In this document: one piece after another, positions 1 to 5,435 of the stretch
Position numbering within the stretch: the first letter of the stretch is position 1
How the letters are laid out: every line of letters starts with the position of its first letter
Origin: an uncultured Opitutia bacterium
Lineage (GTDB): Bacteria > Verrucomicrobiota > Verrucomicrobiia > Opitutales > UBA953
DNA length: 5,435 nucleotides
NCBI GenBank assembly: GCA_903924185.1
Contig: CAIYAN010000165.1
Span: forward strand, 1-5,435
Direction of reading: 5' to 3'
Position numbers and translations under genes: made by a program
Notes under the pieces: generated by a model
The model's database searches: none
What the model saw: only the letters and a program-made list of their open reading frames with translations
What the model was told of the DNA's origin: nothing

Positions 1-3000
1 CGGCACCGAGGGCCGAGAGCTGGTCAGCAAACAGAGTTTCGACGCCCGGAGCCTGCAACTTAGCGAGAGCCTTCCAGGCACCTTGGCGGCGGGCAGGAGA
101 GCCCGTCTTGGCCGCATTTGAGAGTTCGACGAGGCCTTGAGCCGGATTGCGCTGTGCGAGTTCACCGATTGCGACCATGGCTACTTCGTCCTTAGCGTCT
201 TTGGCATATTTGTCGGCGAGTTCGACGGCGTTCGCAGGCTTACGGGCGAGGAGCATCGCCAGCGCCTTAGCACGGGCGGAACCACTGAGTTTTTGGTTAG
301 CAGCCAACGTGGTGAGCGTATCGACCGGCAAGGAAGCCACATCGAGTTGGAACAGCGTCACGAGTTCTAAGGCGGACTTCAAAGTGTCCGAATTGCCCTT
401 GAGGAGCTGTGGAAGCGCGGCGGTTAGGCTGGTGCGGACTTCCTTGGGATCGCGCGGAGGTAGCGGCGACCAATGGCCGGTCGACTGGTCGACGGGATAA
501 GGATTGGCCCACTGAGCGAGGAGACGCAGGGCCTCATTGCGGACTTCGTCAGGCAGCTTCTCGTCGACGGCGACACCGACCACGCGGGCAGCGTTCTGCT
601 CACCACCGAGGCGGAAGGCACTGTAGACGAGACGACGCAGCATGAAAGGCGTCCAAGCACGCTGATCGCGCGCGTCAAGGAGTGCGGCCACGGCCGGACG
701 GCCGGGCTCAAGGCCGAGGTCATGGACGGCACGGATGGCTTCATCAGCAACCACCGTGGACTTGTCGTTCACGAAGCGGGCAACCGATGGGTCGAGGCGA
801 CGGCGGAGGGCAATCACCGCGGCGAGGCGTACGGAGGCGTTGTCATCCTTGGCCACGGCATCGAAGGACACCGGAGTCAGGCAGATGAGGTCGATGGCGA
901 ACGACCCTGCATGGCGAAGCACCGGGTCCTTATCAGCGTTTTCGCGGAGCATCGACAGGACTTCCGGCAGATACTTATCGGCAGCAAGACGGCCGGCAGC
1001 AATGGCGGCAAAGGAACGCACGCGAAGCGAGGGGTCGAGAATCAGCTTACCGAGCGGAAGGTCGTTACCCTTGAGCGGGCTTTCCTGGAGGACGCGGATG
1101 GCTTGCGCGCGGACTTCGGCGTCAGCATGGCTAAGCAAGGGCAAGAGGCGCTGGGCGGCGGCGACGCGATCAGCCAACGGGGCGACCGGCGTGGCCTTGC
1201 CATTAAAGGCTTCGCTCGGAGCGATGGCAGCACCACGACGGGCGAGGATACCGAGCCCCCAGATTCCATGAACGCGCTCGAGAGGATTAGTGGACTTCGT
1301 CGCGGCCTCAAACCGGTCAGCGGCGTCGGGACGACGGGTCAATTCAATCTGGGCACGGAGACGGATGCGCTGGTCGTCATGGGCTAAGAGTTTGGCGAGC
1401 TCAGCGGCGCTGCGCTTGCCGAAGCCTTCCCTCATGAGGGTGGCCACCGTGGACGCAGCCTCAGGCTTCATCATCTGCTCAGCGGAAAGGGTGATAATAC
1501 GGCCCGCATTGTGCGATTCCCAGCCAGTGATGAAGTCGGACACCACGAGGCGGCCCTTCCAGTCATACTCGACGTCCGTCGCAGCGACGCCCCAGAGCAG
1601 TTGGTGCGAACTGGTCATCTTCATGCCGGCGCCCGCAGGCTCGACCTTGAAGGACCAGATACCGGACGCGCCCGCGGACCCACGGTAATCGCAGATATGG
1701 AAATGCTTAGCCTCGGCTTCGAGGTAGCCAGCACCCGGGTGGTAAGTCAGCCCAGACGGACCGGAACTGATGTAAGCGGACGGAGGGATGATGAACGATG
1801 GCTGCACGGGGTTCTGGAGTTCCCAGACCTTCTCGGTCATCCAGCGAGAAGGCGGACGCTGATCGAGGCCAATCTCACGGTGGAAGGTATGCATGGCCTG
1901 GTGCTCCATTTCCCAACCAGAGTCGGCGCCTTCGACGACGTAGACAACGCGGGCTTGGTCGCCTTGGTCGGAGTTATTATCCACGGAGATGCCGTTACCA
2001 AAATCGTCGAAGGCGATTTCCTTGGGATTACGGAGACCGAAGTGCACGACCTCGAAATTAGAGCCATCGGGCTCGAAGCGGAAAACGGCGCCACGGTTAC
2101 GGGAGTCGTACTTCTTCCCTTCCTTTGTAGTGATATTGAAACCACGGTCGCCGATGGTGCCCCACACGCGGCCGTCGTAGCCGATGGCAAAGCCGTTCAT
2201 ATCGTGGCCCGAAAGGGAGACGCGCACGCCAAAGCCGTCCTGGAGGACCTTGCGTTGTCCTTCCGTGCCATCCTGCTTCGGATCCTGGAGCATCCAGATG
2301 CGCGGGATACAGGCGAAGTAGACGTTGTCGTCCCACGCCATCACCCCGGCGCCCGTGCCGTCGAGGACGTCATTAAACTTCTCGTCGAACATCTTCGACT
2401 TGGCGAAGACGCCGTCACCCTGCTCATCCGTCAGGAAGCGAATCTTTTCGGACTTGGCCGTCATCCATTCAATGGACTTCTTGCCGGCCCACTTCTGGTG
2501 CATGGCGAGGCGATCAGCCGTGGTCTTGGCCGCTAGGTCGTCGTGATACCAGAAGAGGTTATTACGATCATCCTCCACGCCAAAGCGGAAGCGATGCGTC
2601 TCAGCGACATAGAGGCTACCGTCGTTGGCGAACGCTATGGCCGTCGGCGAGGTCACGCCGGTTTCCTTGTGACCACCGGTGACCTTGAACGTCGCACCAG
2701 ACTCGAGGGCCGCGCTGCCTTCGCCCGCCACGCGCACCAGGTTGTTAGCGGCCTTGGGCTTCGGACGGCCACCCGATGAGAACTTCGGCTTGTTGTCGGA
2801 CGAAAACAGGAAGTGGTCAGCAGAGATGAAGCCCCAAGCACCCACTTCGCTATCGACCATACGGATAACGCCCTTCTTCCCCTTGAACTCAGCGATGTCC
2901 CAGATGACCTCGGCGAGGGTCAGGCCGTTCTTGCCGACGGCTTCGCGGACAACCTTACCGTTAATGAGCAACTGCACCGCCGTCTTGCCAGGATGATTAC

Positions 3001-3298
3001 CGCCGGCGACGAGGAACCCGAGGAACGGGTGCGTGAGCAGGATATCGGGCGAGGTCAATGTGCCGGTTGCGGCATCACCGCCATGGCCCGAGGTCACCAA
3101 GGCGTTGCCACCATAATTACGAAACTCGCCATTCACGCCATCGACCTTGCCAGCCACCGGTGCGAGGCCGAAGGCTGTGCCCGTAGTCTGCCAGCTATCG
3201 AAGCCGTCGCCTTCAAAGGCTTGAATGACCTTCACGTCGGCCTGCAGGGTAGCGGCGCCGATAAAAAAGGATGCGAATAAGAATGCTATGGACCTCAT
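1..3298 (-). CDS. Secreted PVC-type dehydrogenase-like beta-propeller protein with HEAT repeats (3' end outside window)
   Basis: The frame is open for 1099 codons from the ATG at 3298 to the window edge, so the C-terminus is missing. Residues 1-20 form a signal peptide. Residues 21-168 resemble the beta-sandwich module found at the N-terminus of some GH32-type glycosidases (FEG at 28-30, GTLTSP at 79-84, WDIAEFKGKKG, WGFISADH at 155-162). Residues about 205-610 match the 'putative membrane-bound dehydrogenase' propeller (TIGR02604/DUF7133-like, related to sugar dehydrogenases). Marks there are SPTAIAF at 217-223, ETHRFRFG at 233-240, a calcium-loop-like DEQGDG at 291-296, SGHDMNG at 363-369, GLRNPKEIAFD at 421-431 and DNNSDQGDQAR at 440-450. 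Helical HEAT-like repeats fill about 625-1099. Relatives often end in a cytochrome c domain (CXXCH); none is visible here, but that part would lie off the window. Dehydrogenase activity is a family label, not shown. Lysine codons are almost all AAG. Family assignment is confident; substrate is unknown. Confidence 0.9.
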   Translation of the reverse strand, partial: MRSIAFLFASFFIGAATLQADVKVIQAFEGDGFDSWQTTGTAFGLAPVAGKVDGVNGEFRNYGGNALVTSGHGGDAATGTLTSPDILLTHPFLGFLVAGGNHPGKTAVQLLINGKVVREAVGKNGLTLAEVIWDIAEFKGKKGVIRMVDSEVGAWGFISADHFLFSSDNKPKFSSGGRPKPKAANNLVRVAGEGSAALESGATFKVTGGHKETGVTSPTAIAFANDGSLYVAETHRFRFGVEDDRNNLFWYHDDLAAKTTADRLAMHQKWAGKKSIEWMTAKSEKIRFLTDEQGDGVFAKSKMFDEKFNDVLDGTGAGVMAWDDNVYFACIPRIWMLQDPKQDGTEGQRKVLQDGFGVRVSLSGHDMNGFAIGYDGRVWGTIGDRGFNITTKEGKKYDSRNRGAVFRFEPDGSNFEVVHFGLRNPKEIAFDDFGNGISVDNNSDQGDQARVVYVVEGADSGWEMEHQAMHTFHREIGLDQRPPSRWMTEKVWELQNPVQPSFIIPPSAYISSGPSGLTYHPGAGYLEAEAKHFHICDYRGSAGASGIWSFKVEPAGAGMKMTSSHQLLWGVAATDVEYDWKGRLVVSDFITGWESHNAGRIITLSAEQMMKPEAASTVATLMREGFGKRSAAELAKLLAHDDQRIRLRAQIELTRRPDAADRFEAATKSTNPLERVHGIWGLGILARRGAAIAPSEAFNGKATPVAPLADRVAAAQRLLPLLSHADAEVRAQAIRVLQESPLKGNDLPLGKLILDPSLRVRSFAAIAAGRLAADKYLPEVLSMLRENADKDPVLRHAGSFAIDLICLTPVSFDAVAKDDNASVRLAAVIALRRRLDPSVARFVNDKSTVVADEAIRAVHDLGLEPGRPAVAALLDARDQRAWTPFMLRRLVYSAFRLGGEQNAARVVGVAVDEKLPDEVRNEALRLLAQWANPYPVDQSTGHWSPLPPRDPKEVRTSLTAALPQLLKGNSDTLKSALELVTLFQLDVASLPVDTLTTLAANQKLSGSARAKALAMLLARKPANAVELADKYAKDAKDEVAMVAIGELAQRNPAQGLVELSNAAKTGSPARRQGAWKALAKLQAPGVETLFADQLSALGA
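3239..3298 (-). other. Signal peptide of the secreted propeller protein
   Basis: The first 20 residues begin Met-Arg-Ser, continue with a hydrophobic core (IAFLFASFFIGAATL) and end in Leu-Gln-Ala just before Asp-Val-Lys-Val. A small residue at -1 suits cleavage by signal peptidase I after Ala20. There is no Cys at +1, so this is not a lipoprotein signal. Its presence directly before the first folded module supports the ATG at 3298 as the true start. Confidence 0.82.
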
Positions 3299-3385
3299 GG
3301 GGATAACGGGGAGTCACCCTAGGAAAAGGGTTGTTCCCCCGAGGTCGAGGATGGCTTCAAGAAACTTGCCCCGACCGTCGACGAA
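3299..3385 (-). other. Intergenic gap between the methyltransferase gene and the secreted-protein gene
   Basis: This 87-base gap separates two minus-strand genes. I see no convincing -35/-10 pair and no strong terminator: the only hairpin candidate is a 3-4 bp G/C stem followed by TTTT. No Shine-Dalgarno sequence lies at the usual distance before the ATG at 3298; an AGGG occurs about 17-20 bases upstream, which is too far. The methyltransferase frame continues for 23 sense codons after its TGA (3386-3388) to a second TGA at 3314-3316. Shared transcription with the upstream gene is possible but not shown. Confidence 0.5.
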
Positions 3386-4360
3386 TCAGCGAATTCCCGA
3401 GAGAACTTGGAATTTAGCCCCGAAATGGGCGGGGTGCGTCAAAGCCCGCAGGCGCCCAGTGGCCTCATTGTCACCGGAGGTCATAATCCGCTCCATGGCC
3501 GAGCCCGCATGCTTCACGAAAAAGGCCTCCTGCCGTTCCAAGCGCACCGAGCGGAAACCTTGGGCGACGAGGATTGGCTCCAGTCGATCCCAGAGGACGT
3601 GGCACGTCAGGTCCTGCGAGCCAAGGTTCTCCAGAATCGCTCCCGAGAGCTGGTGACTACGGTAGGCGCGGGCCGTACCGACCGGCGACCCTTCGAGGCA
3701 CTGCACCAGGGTCTTACCGTAATCCAACAAGATGACTGCCCCACTCCAACCACCGCCTAGCAAGCGCGCCAACAAGCCCTCCGCCGCCAAGGGCGCATCG
3801 AGTAACCAACCCTCGGACGCCAAGGGCAACGAGGCAGCGAAGTCCGCCGCTTGCGGGCTCGAGAAATCCGGCAGAGCCTCGACCGTGAGTTCTGCGCCAT
3901 CCACCCGGACGCCGAGTTCGCGCCAGCCGCCGCCTTGAAAGACGAAGCGATGGAAAGGCTGAGCATCGAGCAGTTCGTTCGCTACCAGCACCGTGCGCGC
4001 TGGGAGCGCAGGTTTTTCGCCGACCCGGAAAACACGTGTCCCAGCAAACGACGGCGCCACGCTCGCGAAATGCGCTTGGCCAGGTTCGGCACCCACCTCA
4101 ACAAGCGTGTGCGACGAGAGATCACCAACCAAAGTAGCCGCCGCGGCAGCGACGAGTTCGCCAAACATCGGGCCCAGCGCCGCGGCCGTGGTGAAGTCGG
4201 TGCCCGTGGCCTTCCCGACGCGCGGGCGCTCACTCACGTAATAACCTAGGCCGGGCGCATACAACGCCACTTCCACCAAACGCACAAACGGCACCACCCC
4301 ACCGCGGGCTTCGCGACGAAGCACGTCCACAATCGCGGCATGGCGGGCTTGGGCGTCCAT
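3386..4360 (-). CDS. MidA/NDUFAF7-family class I SAM-dependent methyltransferase, compact variant
   Basis: This is a complete 324-residue protein of the Methyltransf_28 (PF02636, COG1565) type. Mitochondrial NDUFAF7 methylates an arginine of a complex I subunit, whereas most bacterial members have no proven substrate. Visible marks in order: VPFVRLVEVALYAPGLGYY at 23-41, TGTDFTTAA at 52-60 followed by MFGELV, a glycine motif VEVGAEPG at 87-94, ANELLDAQPFHRF at 127-139, LDYG at 212-215, GTARAYRSHQ at 228-237, DLTCHV at 250-255, and the C-terminal LTHP/FGAKFQVL at 307-320. The usual glycine loop (ELGPGRG type) is altered, and the stretch up to the ANE motif is about half the usual length, so the acidic SAM-binding segment seems absent. 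ATG 4360 was chosen because homology begins shortly after it; the frame extends to a TTG at 4444, which would add 28 unlike residues and abut tsaD. Expected to be cytoplasmic, with no signal peptide. Confidence 0.88.
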   Translation of the reverse strand: MDAQARHAAIVDVLRREARGGVVPFVRLVEVALYAPGLGYYVSERPRVGKATGTDFTTAAALGPMFGELVAAAAATLVGDLSSHTLVEVGAEPGQAHFASVAPSFAGTRVFRVGEKPALPARTVLVANELLDAQPFHRFVFQGGGWRELGVRVDGAELTVEALPDFSSPQAADFAASLPLASEGWLLDAPLAAEGLLARLLGGGWSGAVILLDYGKTLVQCLEGSPVGTARAYRSHQLSGAILENLGSQDLTCHVLWDRLEPILVAQGFRSVRLERQEAFFVKHAGSAMERIMTSGDNEATGRLRALTHPAHFGAKFQVLSGIR

Positions 4361-4366
4361 CCCTCC
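4361..4366 (-). promoter_or_regulatory. Purine-rich Shine-Dalgarno-like GGAGGG abutting the methyltransferase ATG
   Basis: Read on the minus strand, GGAGGG directly precedes the ATG at 4360. The core matches the anti-Shine-Dalgarno sequence well, but the spacing is only 0-1 base instead of the usual 5-9. It may be non-functional, or the true start may differ. The in-frame GTG codons at 4330 and 4324 are too far downstream, and the TTG at 4444 has no obvious support. Confidence 0.3.
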
Positions 4367-4443
4367 AGCGTGGAAGGCTCTTTTCGTGAGCGCCAGACGA
4401 AACGAGGTTGAGCCAGCCCCAGAAATAGACTGACTCCACCCCA
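4361..4443. promoter_or_regulatory. Divergent intergenic region, presumed promoters for the methyltransferase and tsaD
   Basis: These 83 bases separate two divergently transcribed genes, so they should hold start signals for both unless the promoters lie inside the genes. On the plus strand a TAGACT at 4426-4431 could be a -10 element, but TTGAGC at 4408-4413 is only 12 bases before it, too close for a standard sigma-70 promoter. No Shine-Dalgarno sequence precedes tsaD (the last bases are pyrimidine-rich), so tsaD may start from a very short leader. The regulatory role is inferred from layout; individual boxes are not supported. Confidence 0.35.
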
Positions 4444-5435
4444 ATGATCCTCGCGATCGAAAGCTCCTGCGATGAATCCGCGCTCGCCCTGTTCGAGCCG
4501 GCTGCGGGACTCCGCCGAGAAGTCATTAGTTCACAGGCCGAAGCCCACGTCCGCTTCGGCGGCGTCGTGCCTGAACTCGCCAGCCGGATGCACCTGTCGG
4601 CCCTGCCGTTGTTACTCGAAGATTACCGAAGTGAACTCTCGGCCGTCTCGATGATTGCGGTGACCCGCGGGCCCGGCCTCCTACCCTGCCTCTCGATGGG
4701 CGTCAGCCTCGCGCGCGCCTTGGCCCTCGCCACGGGCAAGCCGCTCGTCGGCGTGAACCACCTCCGCGGACACGTCCACTCGCCCTTCATCGGCCTCCAC
4801 GCCCAAGCGCCGGTAAACTTTCTCGCCGCCCGAGCGGCCCTGCTCCCACACCTCGGCATCATCATCTCCGGCGGCAACACCTTGCTCGTGCGCCTCGCCA
4901 CTGACCTCAAAATCACGGTCATCGCGCGGACCGTCGACGATGCCGCCGGCGAAGCGTTCGACAAAGGGGCAAAACTCCTCGGGTTACCCTACCCCGGCGG
5001 CGCCCTCATCGAACAACACGCCGCCCGTGGCGACATCCGTAAATACCTCTTCCCGCGCGGTATCCCCGAGAAAGCCGACCTACGCATGAGTTTCTCCGGG
5101 CTGAAGACGGCCCTGCGTTACCAACTCGAAAAGATGTCCGACGCTGAGCTCGCCGCCGACTTACCGGACCTCTGTGCAGGCTATCAACACGCCATCATCG
5201 AGCAGCTGGTTTCCAAGGCCGGTGCGGCCCTCGACCACGGCGCTTACAAGTCCGTCGGCCTCTCTGGGGGCGTGGCCAATAACCAGACGCTCCGACAACG
5301 GCTGACCAACGTCGCGCTCCAACGCGACTTACCGATGCTCATCGCTGAGCCGAAACATTGCGGCGACAACGCTGGCATGATTGCCTTCGCCGCTTGGGCT
5401 GACCTTGGCTTGCCCACGGGGACCGCGGCGACGCC
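4444..5435 (+). CDS. tsaD: tRNA t6A37 threonylcarbamoyltransferase TsaD (3' end just outside window)
   Basis: TsaD (formerly Gcp/YgjD; Kae1/OSGEP in archaea and eukaryotes) transfers the threonylcarbamoyl group from TC-AMP to A37 of ANN-decoding tRNAs in the cytoplasm, in bacteria together with TsaB and TsaE. The frame is open for 330 codons to the window edge; bacterial members are about 330-350 residues, so little is missing. The start MILAIESSCDES places the N-terminal ASKHA motif in its usual position. Further marks: VPELASRMH at 42-50, metal-ligand pair HLRGH (H106, H110), SGGNT at 142-146, DDAAGEAFDKGAKLLGL at 165-181 with PYPGG, SFSGLKTAL at 216-224, SGGVANN at 274-280, and CGDNAGMIA with the third metal ligand D308. 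Most bacterial TsaDs have SGGHT; SGGNT is the Kae1 form. The segment between H110 and SGGNT is about 11 residues longer than in E. coli. tsaD is divergent from the methyltransferase gene. Confidence 0.96.
   Translation, partial: MILAIESSCDESALALFEPAAGLRREVISSQAEAHVRFGGVVPELASRMHLSALPLLLEDYRSELSAVSMIAVTRGPGLLPCLSMGVSLARALALATGKPLVGVNHLRGHVHSPFIGLHAQAPVNFLAARAALLPHLGIIISGGNTLLVRLATDLKITVIARTVDDAAGEAFDKGAKLLGLPYPGGALIEQHAARGDIRKYLFPRGIPEKADLRMSFSGLKTALRYQLEKMSDAELAADLPDLCAGYQHAIIEQLVSKAGAALDHGAYKSVGLSGGVANNQTLRQRLTNVALQRDLPMLIAEPKHCGDNAGMIAFAAWADLGLPTGTAAT

Noticed and set aside
473..1387. A 304-codon plus-strand open frame
   Set aside because: It lies wholly antisense to the secreted propeller/HEAT protein, whose frame matches a known family throughout. 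The antisense product shows no recognisable motifs; GC-rich third positions on the coding strand produce such frames.
1511..2536. A 341-codon plus-strand open frame
   Set aside because: It is antisense to the propeller domain and partly mirrors its codons. The sense strand carries clear conserved motifs here, so this is a shadow frame.
3299..3350. Intrinsic terminator between the methyltransferase and the secreted-protein gene
   Set aside because: The only candidate is a 3-4 bp GC stem followed by four T residues interrupted by C, too weak to call.
3314..3388. TGA recoded as a sense codon
   Set aside because: None of the three genes contains an in-frame TGA inside conserved sequence, and all tryptophans I read are TGG, so nothing supports recoding.
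3851..4249. A 132-codon plus-strand open frame
   Set aside because: It is antisense to the methyltransferase gene, where the minus strand carries the family motifs; the translated product is unlike any family I recognise.
4376..4395. Hairpin GCTC-TTTTCGT-GAGC in the divergent region
   Set aside because: The stem is only four base pairs with a seven-base loop, expected by chance in GC-rich DNA.
4623..4964. A 113-codon minus-strand open frame inside tsaD
   Set aside because: It overlaps conserved TsaD motifs on the opposite strand and has no motif of its own.

Overview
The window holds three protein genes and almost no spare DNA. Two genes are cut by the window edges: a large secreted protein on the minus strand (1-3298, C-terminus missing) and tsaD on the plus strand (4444-5435, last few codons missing). 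Between them lies a complete minus-strand gene for a MidA/NDUFAF7-type SAM-dependent methyltransferase (3386-4360). The DNA is GC-rich with strongly GC-biased third codon positions, which creates long antisense shadow frames.

The organism is probably a bacterium of the PVC group, most likely Verrucomicrobiota. The main evidence is the large protein. It combines a signal peptide, an N-terminal carbohydrate-binding-like beta-sandwich, a 'PVC-type membrane-bound dehydrogenase' beta-propeller (TIGR02604/DUF7133-like) and a long HEAT-repeat tail. This kind of architecture is expanded in Planctomycetes and Verrucomicrobia. Weak or absent Shine-Dalgarno sequences before two of the three genes fit that picture. 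The lineage is an inference from family knowledge; there is no rRNA marker here.

Layout: 1-3298 (-) secreted propeller/HEAT protein; 3299-3385 gap; 3386-4360 (-) methyltransferase; 4361-4443 divergent intergenic region that must hold the start signals for both directions; 4444-end (+) tsaD. The methyltransferase and the secreted protein are co-directional and 87 bp apart, so they could share a transcript, but no functional link is evident. TsaD makes the universal t6A37 tRNA modification and is a housekeeping gene. The secreted protein probably acts outside the cytoplasm on carbohydrate-type substrates.

No RNA genes, mobile elements, CRISPR arrays or clear terminators were found. I do not see a new multi-gene system. 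The points most worth a second look are the shortened and altered SAM-binding region of the methyltransferase, the Kae1-like SGGNT motif plus a local insertion in TsaD, and the modular make-up and codon bias of the secreted protein.
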